Source: Bacillus sp. AZ43
GTDB taxonomy: Bacteria > Actinomycetota > Actinomycetes > Mycobacteriales > Geodermatophilaceae
Length of the DNA: 64,000 bases
NCBI GenBank assembly: GCA_004570425.1
Contig: SPQJ01000004.1
Location: 106,154-170,153 of the forward strand
Direction of reading: 5' to 3'
Both the position numbers and the translations under genes were made by a program. The notes below the pieces were generated by a model that saw only the letters and a list, made by a program, of their open reading frames with translations, did not search any database and had not been told where the DNA came from. Within the stretch, counting starts at the first letter, position 1. Each line of letters starts with the position of its first letter. This document shows positions 38,202 through 45,829 of this stretch, piece after piece.

Positions 38202-39125
38202 GTGTCCGTCGCCGTCGTCGGCAGCCTCAACGAGGACGTGCTCGTCGCCGTCGGCCGGCTGCCCGGGCGGGGGGAGACCGTCGTCGGCCGCTCGGCGGTC
38301 CGCGCGCCGGGCGGGAAGGGCGCGAACCAGGCCGCCGCCGCCGGCTCCCTCGGTCCCGGCGTGCACATGGTCGGCCGGGTCGGCGACGACCCCGCGGGAG
38401 AGCGCCAGCTCGCCGCGCTGGCCCGGGCCGGGGTGGACGTGGGCCGGGTGCTCCGCACACCCGGCGTCCCGACCGGCTCGGCGACCATCCCGGTCGAGGA
38501 CGGCACGGGGGAGAACCTGATCGTCGTCGTCCCCGGGGCCAACGCCGAGCTGACACCCGGCGACGCCGACGCCGCCCCGGTGCGCGACGCCCGCGTGCTG
38601 CTGCTCCAGCTCGAGGTGCCCCTGGAGACCGTGCGGGCCGCCGCCCGCGCCGCCAGCGGCACCGTCGTGCTCACCCCGGCCCCGCCGCAGCCGCTGCCCA
38701 CCGAGCTGACCGGGCTGGTCGACGTGCTGGTGCCCAACGAGCACGAGCTGGCCGCGCTGGCCGGGGCGGCGCCGGGCGAGCGGTCCCCCGCGGACCTGGT
38801 GGAGCTGGCCCGGTCGGTGGTGCCCTGTCCGGTCGTCGTGACCCTCGGCGCGCGCGGCGCCCTGCTCGTCCCCCCGGACGGCGACGCGCTGCTCCAGCCG
38901 CCCCCGCCGGTGACCGCCGTCGACACCACCGGCGCCGGCGACTGCTTCTGCGGCGCGCTGGCGCAGGCCCTGGCCGCCGACCCCGACCTGCCGGCCGCGG
39001 TGCGATTCGCCGTGGCGGCCGCCGCCCTGTCCACCACCGGGCCCGGGGCACGCGGCGCGCTCCCCGGGGCGGAGGCCGTGCACGCGCTGCTCCCCCGGGT
39101 CCCCGCCGCGCTCGCCGTCGGCTGA
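38202..39125 (+). CDS. rbsK: Ribokinase (PfkB family)
   Basis: A 307-residue sugar kinase. The N-terminal GSLNEDVLVAVGRLPGRGETV and APGGKGANQAAAAG form the substrate pocket typical of ribokinase, VPNEHELAAL is the middle motif, and DTTGAGDCFCGALAQAL carries the catalytic Asp and anion hole. It starts with GTG 38202 after GGAGG. It is divergent from the methyltransferase gene and has no ribose transporter nearby. Confidence 0.93.
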   Translation: MSVAVVGSLNEDVLVAVGRLPGRGETVVGRSAVRAPGGKGANQAAAAGSLGPGVHMVGRVGDDPAGERQLAALARAGVDVGRVLRTPGVPTGSATIPVEDGTGENLIVVVPGANAELTPGDADAAPVRDARVLLLQLEVPLETVRAAARAASGTVVLTPAPPQPLPTELTGLVDVLVPNEHELAALAGAAPGERSPADLVELARSVVPCPVVVTLGARGALLVPPDGDALLQPPPPVTAVDTTGAGDCFCGALAQALAADPDLPAAVRFAVAAAALSTTGPGARGALPGAEAVHALLPRVPAALAVG

Positions 39126-39131
39126 CCTGGG

Positions 39132-39156
39132 GTTTCCGCCGGGGGGACCCGGGCAC
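39132..39156 (+). promoter_or_regulatory. Stress-sigma-like promoter of the 51-residue protein
   Basis: GTTT (39132-39135), 15 bp, GGGCAC (39151-39156), followed by AGG as at 33271. It lies 32 bp before the ATG at 39189. Confidence 0.45.
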
Positions 39157-39188
39157 AGGCTCCGCAGACCGCACCGAGGAGGACCGCC

Positions 39189-39344
39189 ATGACCGAGCCC
39201 GGCCGCACCCCGCACACGTCCGAGCGCGCCGAGGGCGACCCGCCCGGCGACGACGCGACCGGGGGCCGCACCCCGCACCCCGAACAGCCGGCCGAGGGCC
39301 AGGAGCCCGGCCAGGGCGAGGGCGCCGACACCCCCGACGCCTGA
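39189..39344 (+). CDS. Short acidic disordered protein (51 aa)
   Basis: It encodes 51 residues rich in Glu, Asp, Gly, Pro and Thr, with no Cys, Trp, Tyr or Phe (begins MTEPGRTPHTSERAEG). It is predicted to be intrinsically disordered. GAGGAGGA lies 8 nt before the ATG. It is 2 bp upstream of the LLM oxidoreductase gene, so both may share the GTTT-N15-GGGCAC promoter. It belongs to a local set of similar short proteins between 39 and 45 kb. The function is unknown. Confidence 0.6.
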   Translation: MTEPGRTPHTSERAEGDPPGDDATGGRTPHPEQPAEGQEPGQGEGADTPDA

Positions 39345-39346
39345 CC

Positions 39347-40372
39347 GTGCTCCTCGACGCCGCACTGCTGACCGCGGGGATCGACGACGTCCCGTCGACC
39401 GCCCGCGAGCTGGAGGCGCGCGGCTACGCCGGCGTCTGGGCGTCGGAGGTCGACCACGACCCGTTCCTGCCGCTGCTGTCGGCCGCCCAGGCGACCCAGC
39501 GGATCGGGGTCGGGACGGCGATCGCGGTGGCGTTCGCCCGCTCGCCCATGACGCTGGCGACGACCGCGCACGACCTGCAGCGCTACAGCCGCGGCCGGTT
39601 CGTCCTGGGGCTGGGCACCCAGGTGCGGGCGCACGTGGAGCGCCGGTTCTCCATGCCGTGGAGCCCGCCGGTCGACCGGATGCGGGAGTACGTGGCGGCG
39701 CTGCGGGCGATCTGGACCTCCTGGCAGGAGGGCACGCCGCTGCGCTTCCGGGGCGAGCACTACCAGCACACCCTGATGACGCCGATGTTCGCGCCGGACC
39801 CGCACCCGTGGGGCCCGCCGCCGGTCTACCTGGCCGCCGTCGGGCCGGCGATGACCCGGCTGGCCGGCGAGGTGGCCGACGGGCTGCTCGTGCACGGCTT
39901 CACGACCGAGCGGTACCTGCGCGAGCGGACCCTGCCGGCGCTGGAGGAGGGGCTCGCCGCGGCCGGCCGTACCCGCGCCGACGTCGCCGTCACGCTGCCC
40001 GGGCTGGTCGTCTCCGGCCGGACGGAGGCCGACCTCGCCGAGGCCGCGGCGGCGGTCAAGGCGACGATCGCCTTCTACGGCAGCACGCCGGCCTACCGCC
40101 CGGTGCTCGAGCTGCACGGCTGGGGAGCGCTCGCCGACGAGCTGCACGCCCTGTCGGTGGCCCGCCGCGAGGACAAGTGGACGGCCATGCGCGACCTCGT
40201 CGAGGACGACGTCCTGGCCGCCTTCGCCGTCGTGGCCGCACCGGAGGACGTGGCGGCCGAGGTGCGGGCGCGGTACGCCGGGCTGGTCGACCGGTTCAGC
40301 GTCTACGCGTCGTACCCCGCGCCCCTGGAGCTGTGGGACCCGCTGGTGGAGTCGTTCGCCCCGTCCGTGTGA
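39347..40372 (+). CDS. LLM-class F420-dependent oxidoreductase (MSMEG_2256-like)
   Basis: A 341-residue luciferase-like TIM-barrel protein: LEARGYAGVWASEVDHDPFLPLL, RIGVGTAIAVAFARSPMTLA, GRFVLGLGTQVRAHVERRF, PPPVYLAAVGPAMTRLAGEVADGLLVHGF. This fits the TIGR03617-type F420-dependent family of actinobacteria. It would use reduced F420 for hydride transfer; the substrate is unknown. GTG 39347 sits 2 bp after the stop of the short acidic ORF. Confidence 0.88.
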   Translation: MLLDAALLTAGIDDVPSTARELEARGYAGVWASEVDHDPFLPLLSAAQATQRIGVGTAIAVAFARSPMTLATTAHDLQRYSRGRFVLGLGTQVRAHVERRFSMPWSPPVDRMREYVAALRAIWTSWQEGTPLRFRGEHYQHTLMTPMFAPDPHPWGPPPVYLAAVGPAMTRLAGEVADGLLVHGFTTERYLRERTLPALEEGLAAAGRTRADVAVTLPGLVVSGRTEADLAEAAAAVKATIAFYGSTPAYRPVLELHGWGALADELHALSVARREDKWTAMRDLVEDDVLAAFAVVAAPEDVAAEVRARYAGLVDRFSVYASYPAPLELWDPLVESFAPSV

Positions 40373-40376
40373 CGCA

Positions 40377-40401
40377 GATCTCCTCTCGCGCGGGGGAGAT
40401 C
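40377..40401 (+). terminator. Hairpin after the LLM oxidoreductase gene
   Basis: GATCTCC (40377-40383) pairs with GGAGATC (40395-40401) around an 11-nt loop, 4 bp after the stop. Confidence 0.5.
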
Positions 40402-40414
40402 ACACGGCTGGGGA

Positions 40415-40439
40415 GTTTGGTGCGCGGCCCGGCGGGGGC
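40415..40439 (+). promoter_or_regulatory. Stress-sigma-like promoter of the 45-residue protein
   Basis: GTTT (40415-40418), 15 bp, GGGGGC (40434-40439), followed by AGG. The -10 box ends 11 nt before the ATG, so the transcript would have little or no leader. The -10 is the least canonical of the set. Confidence 0.4.
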
Positions 40440-40450
40440 AGGCTGGGGCC

Positions 40451-40588
40451 ATGGAGGACACCCAGCACGACGTACGCGTCTCCGACGACTCCGCCGAGGG
40501 CCGGACCGAGGAGACGCGCGCCCCGGAGCCGGCGGCCGTGACCGTCGCCCGCATGCTGGCCAACCCGCGCCGCATCCGCCGCCAGTAA
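40451..40588 (+). CDS. Short charged protein (45 aa)
   Basis: It encodes 45 residues: an acidic half (MEDTQHDVRVSDDSAEGRTEE) and a basic C-terminal helix (TVARMLANPRRIRRQ). It has no Cys or aromatic residues. It sits alone between a terminator hairpin and the TetR gene, with its own GTTT-N15-GGG promoter-like element directly upstream. The function is unknown; the charge split could suit binding to nucleic acid or a partner. Confidence 0.5.
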   Translation: MEDTQHDVRVSDDSAEGRTEETRAPEPAAVTVARMLANPRRIRRQ

Positions 40589-40730
40589 CGACGGGCAGTA
40601 ACGCTCCGTCGCCACAGCGGCCACACCGCCCCCCGGAGTCCCGCGCAACTCTGCGGCCTCTCGTCACTCAGAGCTACATCGTCGGCGTGCCGCGAACTGC
40701 TCCGTCACGCCGGTGCTGCACGATCCCTGC

Positions 40731-41351
40731 GTGACCGCCGCCCTGCACCTCGCCGACGACGCCATGCCCCCGGTCCGCCGCAGCCGGGAGGAGCGCCAGG
40801 CCATCGTCCTCGACACCGCCGAGCGCCTCTTCGCCGGGCGGAGCTCGCGCAGCGTCGGCATGGACGAGCTGGTCCGCGAGACCGGCCTGGGCAAGATGAC
40901 GGTCTACCGGCTCTTCAAGAGCAAGGACGACCTCGTCGGCGCCTACCTCTCGCGCAAGGCGGCCACCCTGCTGGCCTTCATCGACGCCGAGCTGGCCCGC
41001 CTCGAGGGCGATCCGCGCGCGGCCCTCCTGTCGGTGGTCGACGCCGTCGAGCGCGACGTCACCCGGACCGGGTTCCGCGGCTGCCCGTTCAACAACGTGA
41101 GCAGCGAGTACGACGACCCCCAGCACCCGGCCCGCAGCGCTGCCGCCGACTACAAGTTCGAGCTCTACAGCCGCCTCGAGCGCCTGTCCGAGGAGATCGT
41201 CCCCGGCGGCGGCGAGGACCTGGCGGCCCAGCTGCACCTGATCATCGACGGCATGTACCTGTCGGGCGGGCTGCTCGGGCCGGACGGCCCGGCGGCCCAC
41301 GGCCGCCAGCTCGCCGAGAAGCTCATCGACGCCGCGCTCGCCCGGGCCTGA
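40731..41351 (+). CDS. TetR-family transcriptional regulator
   Basis: A 206-residue repressor from GTG 40731 (ATG 40713 or 40764 are alternatives). The HTH is RQAIVLDTAERLFAGRSSRSVGMDELVRETGLGKMTVYRLFKSKDDLV. The ligand domain contains RTGFRGCPFNNVSSEY, a Cys-Pro-Phe signature seen in many TetR regulators that respond to electrophiles or oxidants. The target is not evident from the flanks. Confidence 0.87.
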   Translation: MTAALHLADDAMPPVRRSREERQAIVLDTAERLFAGRSSRSVGMDELVRETGLGKMTVYRLFKSKDDLVGAYLSRKAATLLAFIDAELARLEGDPRAALLSVVDAVERDVTRTGFRGCPFNNVSSEYDDPQHPARSAAADYKFELYSRLERLSEEIVPGGGEDLAAQLHLIIDGMYLSGGLLGPDGPAAHGRQLAEKLIDAALARA

Positions 41352-41388
41352 GCGCGCGTCGCCGTCGCGCTCCCCGCACGATGGGCGG

Positions 41389-41814
41389 GTGACGAACGAC
41401 CGCACCCGGCCCGATCTGGACGACGCGACGGTCGAGGCGCTCGGCAAGCTCTCCGAGGCCCTCGAGACCGTCGACCAGGCCCGCGGCTTCCTCTACGCCT
41501 TCCACCAGCTGACCGGCAAGGCCGACCGGCTCCTGCAGGAGTCCGTCGAGCTGTTCGCCGAGGCGGGGGCCGGGGAGCTGGCCGCCGACCTCGACCGCGA
41601 CCTCGTGGGCCGCAACGTGATCGCCGACCGCTGGACCTTCCAGATCGTCGAGGACTTCGACGACAACTACTGGGCCGCCTTCCGCGCCTTCGACCGGCGG
41701 GCCCGGGACGAGCTGGCCGGCGGTGACCGGCACGTCTTCGAGGCGCGGATGAAGCAGCGCGAGCGGACGGAGGGCCACCCGCGCCACGAGGCCGGCCCCG
41801 CCCTGGCGGACTGA
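41389..41814 (+). CDS. Conserved actinobacterial protein of unknown function
   Basis: A 141-residue, mainly helical protein from GTG 41389: ALGKLSEALETVDQARGFLYAFHQLTGKAD, then LVGRNVIADRWTFQIVEDFDDNYW and HVFEARMKQRERTEGHPRHEA. The pattern is widespread in actinobacteria, including mycobacteria, but I know no function. No membrane segment or cofactor motif is seen. Confidence 0.72.
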   Translation: MTNDRTRPDLDDATVEALGKLSEALETVDQARGFLYAFHQLTGKADRLLQESVELFAEAGAGELAADLDRDLVGRNVIADRWTFQIVEDFDDNYWAAFRAFDRRARDELAGGDRHVFEARMKQRERTEGHPRHEAGPALAD

Positions 41815-41875
41815 AAGAGGACCCCACTGCCCCCACCGCTCGCACGCTCGCGGCGGGCCCTGCAGCGGGGCCGCT

Positions 41876-41901
41876 GTTTTCGGTCACCCCCGAGCGGGCA
41901 G
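41876..41901 (+). promoter_or_regulatory. Stress-sigma-like promoter of the 56-residue protein / lapA
   Basis: GTTT (41876-41879), 16 bp, GGGCAG (41896-41901). The -10 box ends 9 nt before the ATG at 41911, the same spacing as at 44501 and 63198. Confidence 0.42.
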
Positions 41902-41910
41902 TCTTCGCCC

Positions 41911-42081
41911 ATGACCATGCCGGATGCCGACAACGCAGGATCGGACCGCGAGGCCGAGCCGCTGGGCGCCGAGAAGGCCCCCGGCGAGGACCGCGACTCC
42001 CTCGGCGCCACGGAGGGCCCCGCCGACGGCATCGCCGGCCCGGCCTACCCGCCGGCCGACACCGAACCGGACGCGCGGTGA
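41911..42081 (+). CDS. Short acidic disordered protein (56 aa)
   Basis: It encodes 56 residues dominated by Asp, Glu, Ala, Gly and Pro (MTMPDADNAGSDREAEPLGAE...), with no Cys or Trp. Its stop overlaps the GTG of the LapA-domain gene (GTGA), a genuine coupling that supports translation. No ribosome site is evident, consistent with a leaderless start. The function is unknown. Confidence 0.6.
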   Translation: MTMPDADNAGSDREAEPLGAEKAPGEDRDSLGATEGPADGIAGPAYPPADTEPDAR

Positions 42082-42443
42082 CCACCCCCGACCCGCGCCC
42101 CGCGGGCACGGACCCGACGGTCGGCGTCCCGGCGGGCGAGCGCCCCTCCCCGCCCCCGGTGACCGGAGCCGGGCCGGACGGACCTGCGCCCGCCCCCGCG
42201 AAGCAGCGCCACACCGGCCGCACCATCGGCCGGACGCTGGCCCTCTCGCTGCTGGTCTTCGTGACCGTCGTCCTGGTCCTGTTCGTCGTCTTCAACACCC
42301 AAACCGTGGAGATCAGCCTGGTCTTCGGCGAGGTGCAGGCGCCGCTCGTCGTCGCGCTGCTCATCGCGGCCGCGCTCGGCGGGGCCGTCGTCGGCCTGCT
42401 CGACGCCCTCATGACCGTCCGGGGACGGCGCCGCAGCCGCTGA
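42078..42443 (+). CDS. LapA-domain (DUF1049) membrane protein
   Basis: A 121-residue protein: about 45 Pro-rich residues, then two hydrophobic helices (TLALSLLVFVTVVLVLFVVFN and VVALLIAAALGGAVVGLL) separated by TQTVEISLVFGEVQAP, the LapA/DUF1049 signature. In proteobacteria such proteins act in envelope or LPS assembly; in actinobacteria the role is unknown. It is coupled to the short acidic ORF upstream. Confidence 0.8.
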   Translation: MTTPDPRPAGTDPTVGVPAGERPSPPPVTGAGPDGPAPAPAKQRHTGRTIGRTLALSLLVFVTVVLVLFVVFNTQTVEISLVFGEVQAPLVVALLIAAALGGAVVGLLDALMTVRGRRRSR

Positions 42444-42501
42444 CCCCAAGGGGGGAGACCCCGCGGACCCGGCGTGTTGCGCCGCCCGGGTCTTGCCGTT
42501 G

Positions 42502-42538
42502 CTACCGGTGGGTAATAACGTTTGTTACTGGCGAGTAG
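42502..42538 (+). promoter_or_regulatory. Two palindromic operators before fadE
   Basis: CTACCGGTGGGTAA (42502-42515) and TTACTGGCGAGTAG (42525-42538) are 23 bp apart centre to centre and match the site before the Fe-S reductase at 15116. They end 40 bp before the fadE ATG and would overlap its promoter. Confidence 0.65.
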
Positions 42539-42578
42539 CACTCGTCAGCCACCGCACGGAGCACGGGAGCCCAGCGCA

Positions 42579-44417
42579 ATGACGCACTACACCGCCAACC
42601 TCCGGGACCTCGAGTTCAACCTCTTCGAGTTCCTGGACACCAAGGACAAGTTCGGCACCGGTCCGTTCGAGCAGATGGACGCCGAGACCGCCCGCGGTGT
42701 GCTCGCCGAGGTCCGCAAGCTGTCCGAGGGCCCGATCGCCGCGTCGTTCGTCGACGCCGACCGCAACCCGCCGGTCTTCGACCCGGCGACGAACTCGGTG
42801 ACGCTGCCCGAGTCGTTCAAGAAGTCGGTCCGGGCGATCGAGGACGGCGAGTGGTACCGGCTGGACCTGCCCGAGGAGCTCGGCGGCTTCGGGGCGCCGC
42901 ACGCGCTGACCTGGGGCGCCTTCGAGATGGTCCTCGGCGCCAACCCGGCGGTCTTCATGTACGGCTCGTGGGCCGCCTTCGCCGGCGTGCTGCACGAGCT
43001 GGGCAACGCCGACCAGAAGCGCATGGCCGAGCTCATGCTCGAGCACAAGTGGGGCGCCACCATGGTGCTCACCGAGCCCGACGCGGGCTCCGACGTGGGC
43101 GCGGGCACCACCAAGGCCGTGCAGCAGCCCGACGGGTCCTGGCACATCCACGGCGTGAAGCGGTTCATCACGTCGGCCGAGCACGACCTCAGCGACAACA
43201 TCGTCCACCTCGTCCTGGCCCGCCCCGAGGGTGCGAAGCCGGGCACCAAGGGCCTGTCGCTGTTCGTCGTCCCCAAGTTCCACGTCGACCTCGAGACCGG
43301 TGAGCTCGGCGAGCGCAACGGCGCCTACGTCACCAACGTCGAGAAGAAGATGGGCCTCAAGGTCTCCACGACCTGCGAGCTGACCTTCGGCGACGGCCCG
43401 GTGCCCGCCAAGGGCTGGCTGGTCGGCGACGTGCACGACGGCATCGCCCAGATGTTCAAGGTCATCGAGCACGCCCGCATGTTCGTCGGCGCCAAGGCGA
43501 TCGCGACCCTGTCGGCCGGCTACCAGGTGGCGCTGGACTACGCGAAGACCCGCGTCCAGGGCGCCGACCTGACGGCGACGTCGAAGGACGCGCCGCGCGT
43601 CACGATCACCCACCACCCGGACGTCCGCCGCTCCCTGATGCTGCAGAAGTCCTACGCCGAGGGCATGCGGGCGCTGTACCTGTACGCCGCCAGCTTCCGC
43701 GACCAGGTCATCGAGGCCGAGGCCGCCGGCGACACGGAGAAGGCCGCGCTGGCCGAGCGGGTCAACGACCTGCTGCTGCCGGTGGTGAAGGGCTTCGGCT
43801 CCGAGCGGGCCACCCAGCTGCTCACCCAGGAGTCGCTGCAGACCCTGGGCGGCTCGGGCTACCTGCAGGACTACCCGATCGAGCAGTACATCCGCGACTC
43901 CAAGATCGACACCCTCTACGAGGGCACCACGGCGATCCAGGGTCAGGACTTCTTCTTCCGCAAGATCGTCAAGGACGGCGGCGTGGCCCTCACCTGGGTC
44001 GCGGAGCAGATCCAGGCCACGATCGACGCCGAGGCGGGCAACGGCCGGCTGAAGGAGGAGCGGGCGCTGCTGGCGACCGCCCTCCAGGACGTGCAGGGCA
44101 TGCTCACCGCGATGTTCGGCCACCTCACGGCCGCGCAGGAGGACATGACCAGCCTGTACAAGGTCGGCCAGAACACCTCCCGGCTGCTGATGGCCGTCGG
44201 CGACCTGATCACCGCCTGGCTGCTGGTCCGCCAGTCCGAGGTCGCCCTGGCCGCGCTCGCCGGCGAGGTGTCGGAGAAGGACCGGTCCTTCTACGAGGGC
44301 AAGCTGGCCGCCACGCGCTTCTTCACCACCCAGGTGCTGCCGAAGCTGACCGCCGAGCGGGCGATCGTCGAGAACACCGACAACGCCCTCATGGAGATCC
44401 CGGAAGAGGCCTTCTGA
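42579..44417 (+). CDS. Acyl-CoA dehydrogenase, FadE5-like
   Basis: A 612-residue enzyme of the long acyl-CoA dehydrogenase class with an extra C-terminal domain, like mycobacterial FadE5. Seen are [20 protein letters not shown] and [21 protein letters not shown] (FAD/substrate site), [44 protein letters not shown] (FAD site and the Glu-Gly-Thr of the active-site loop). It oxidises fatty acyl-CoA to enoyl-CoA and passes electrons to ETF. The operator pair upstream is shared with the EtfD-like reductase, the probable downstream electron acceptor. Confidence 0.95.
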   Translation: MTHYTANLRDLEFNLFEFLDTKDKFGTGPFEQMDAETARGVLAEVRKLSEGPIAASFVDADRNPPVFDPATNSVTLPESFKKSVRAIEDGEWYRLDLPEELGGFGAPHALTWGAFEMVLGANPAVFMYGSWAAFAGVLHELGNADQKRMAELMLEHKWGATMVLTEPDAGSDVGAGTTKAVQQPDGSWHIHGVKRFITSAEHDLSDNIVHLVLARPEGAKPGTKGLSLFVVPKFHVDLETGELGERNGAYVTNVEKKMGLKVSTTCELTFGDGPVPAKGWLVGDVHDGIAQMFKVIEHARMFVGAKAIATLSAGYQVALDYAKTRVQGADLTATSKDAPRVTITHHPDVRRSLMLQKSYAEGMRALYLYAASFRDQVIEAEAAGDTEKAALAERVNDLLLPVVKGFGSERATQLLTQESLQTLGGSGYLQDYPIEQYIRDSKIDTLYEGTTAIQGQDFFFRKIVKDGGVALTWVAEQIQATIDAEAGNGRLKEERALLATALQDVQGMLTAMFGHLTAAQEDMTSLYKVGQNTSRLLMAVGDLITAWLLVRQSEVALAALAGEVSEKDRSFYEGKLAATRFFTTQVLPKLTAERAIVENTDNALMEIPEEAF

Positions 44418-44438
44418 GGTCCCGGCACGTCACGGGCC

Positions 44439-44472
44439 ACGGCCGCCGTCCCCACCAGGGGACGGCGGCCGT
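44439..44472 (+). terminator. Terminator of fadE
   Basis: ACGGCCGCCGTCCCC (44439-44453) pairs perfectly over 15 bp with 44458-44472, loop ACCA, 21 bp after the stop. Confidence 0.85.
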
Positions 44473-44476
44473 CGCC

Positions 44477-44501
44477 GTTTCCGGCCGGCGACGGCGGGAA
44501 C
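44477..44501 (+). promoter_or_regulatory. Stress-sigma-like promoter of the 72-residue protein
   Basis: GTTT (44477-44480), 15 bp, GGGAAC (44496-44501), followed by AGG. The -10 box ends 9 nt before the ATG at 44511, so the mRNA is probably leaderless. It begins only 4 bp after the fadE terminator. Confidence 0.45.
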
Positions 44502-44510
44502 AGGACGGCC

Positions 44511-44729
44511 ATGAGCGATCCAGCAGGCAGCGACCGGATCCAGCAGGACGTCCCGACCGCGTCGGGCAGCGGCGACAACAGCTCCACCGGCAGCGACTCG
44601 TTCGGCGACGTGCCGCTGACCAGGGAGGAGGCCGTCGAGCGCGACGCCGCCCAGGACGACGACCTGCCGGCCCGGGCCGACAGTGACGTGGCTCGCGCCG
44701 AGCGTGCCGACCCGCCGGGTGGGGCATGA
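44511..44729 (+). CDS. Short acidic disordered protein (72 aa)
   Basis: It encodes 72 residues rich in Asp, Ser, Gly and Ala, with a short amphipathic stretch PLTREEAVERDAAQDDD and no Cys, Trp or Tyr. The stop overlaps the ATG of the next short acidic gene (ATGA). It is likely disordered. Its own promoter-like GTTT-N15-GGGAAC lies directly upstream. The function is unknown. Confidence 0.6.
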   Translation: MSDPAGSDRIQQDVPTASGSGDNSSTGSDSFGDVPLTREEAVERDAAQDDDLPARADSDVARAERADPPGGA

Positions 44730-44905
44730 CCCCCGCCATGAGCGAGTCAGACGACACCGGCTACCGGGAGTCCCCCGACACCACCGACGGCCCCGTGGCC
44801 GACGACCAGACCGGCGACGCCCCCGAGGGCGACGCCACCCTCACCACCGACGAGGACGCGCAGCAGGACGACGGCGTCGTCCGTCCGGGCAACGCCCCCG
44901 ACTGA
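44726..44905 (+). CDS. Short acidic disordered protein (59 aa)
   Basis: It encodes 59 residues, strongly acidic (MSESDDTGYRESPDTTDGPV..., then DEDAQQDDGVV), with no Cys, Trp or Phe. ATG 44726 overlaps the preceding stop; ATG 44738 is an in-frame alternative. It forms a two-gene unit with the 72-residue protein. The function is unknown. Confidence 0.55.
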   Translation: MTPAMSESDDTGYRESPDTTDGPVADDQTGDAPEGDATLTTDEDAQQDDGVVRPGNAPD

Positions 44906-44941
44906 GCCCGGCCCTGCGCGACCGGCCCCTACCCTGGACCG

Positions 44942-45829
44942 GTGCCGACCGACCACGACACCCCCGTCCTGACGCGGGACGAGTGGTCCGTCCGCGCCGC
45001 CGCCCACGAGGCCCGGATCGACCGGTGGACGGCGCCGCACCGCGAGCGCCGTCGTCGGGGGCAGAGCCACCCCGTCCTGGACTTCCTGTTCACCTACTAC
45101 TCGGAGACGCCCGGGCGGCTCCGCAGGTGGCACCCCGGTCCGCGGACGGCGCTGGCCGGCCCCGCACCGCACGCGGAGTGGCGCTGGTACATGTCGGACG
45201 GCGACACCGTCCGGCTCGACGTCGACGCGTTCGCCGCCGACCGCGGCGAGACCGTCGGGTTCGTGCGCGGGCTGCTGGCCGCCACCGCCTCGCGGCCGGC
45301 CGCCACCGGGTGCTTCGGCCTGCACGAGTGGGCCATGGTCTACCGCGACGGCGCGCCGCGGCACGAGGTCCCGCTGCGGCTGGGCCCGGCCGGCACGGAC
45401 GCCGTCGTCGAGGCGCACACCATCCGGTGCACGCACTTCGACGCGTTCCGCTTCTTCACGCCCGCCGCCGTGGGCCGCAGCCGCCTGCGGCCCACGCGGG
45501 AGACCCAGCCGGCGCTGGAGCAGCCCGGTTGCCTGCACGCCGGGATGGACCTCTACAAGTGGGCGTACAAGCTCTCGCCCGCGACGCCGTCGGAGCTGGT
45601 GGCGGACTGCTTCGAGCTGGCGGTGGAGATCCGCGAACTCGACATGCGCGCCTCGCCGTACGACCTGCGCGACCACGGGTACGAGCCGGTCGCCATCGAG
45701 ACGCCCGAGGGCAAGGCCGCCTACGTGACCGCGCAGCGGGCGTTCGCCGAGCGCGGCGCCGTCCTGCGGCAGCGGCTGCTCGCCGTCTGCGACGACCTGC
45801 TCGGGTCGCGACGTACGGTCGTCGGGTGA
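44942..45829 (+). CDS. Conserved actinobacterial protein (often labelled 3-methyladenine DNA glycosylase)
   Basis: A 295-residue protein: RTDxW-like LTRDEWSVRAAAHEARIDRWTAPH, HPVLDFLFTYYSETPGRLRRWHPG, GCFGLHEWAMVYR, RCTHFDAFRFFTPAA, GCLHAGMDLYKWAYKLSP. Relatives in actinobacterial genomes carry the glycosylase label, but I see no HhH or AlkA-type motif, so that function is doubtful. TACCCT at 44930-44935 ends 6 nt before GTG 44942, suggesting a leaderless mRNA. It overlaps the phosphatase gene by 4 bp. Confidence 0.78.
   Translation: MPTDHDTPVLTRDEWSVRAAAHEARIDRWTAPHRERRRRGQSHPVLDFLFTYYSETPGRLRRWHPGPRTALAGPAPHAEWRWYMSDGDTVRLDVDAFAADRGETVGFVRGLLAATASRPAATGCFGLHEWAMVYRDGAPRHEVPLRLGPAGTDAVVEAHTIRCTHFDAFRFFTPAAVGRSRLRPTRETQPALEQPGCLHAGMDLYKWAYKLSPATPSELVADCFELAVEIRELDMRASPYDLRDHGYEPVAIETPEGKAAYVTAQRAFAERGAVLRQRLLAVCDDLLGSRRTVVG

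Noticed and set aside
40583..40603. Direct repeat CAGTAACG twice
   Set aside because: Only two 8-bp copies, one overlapping a stop codon; there is not enough to call an operator.
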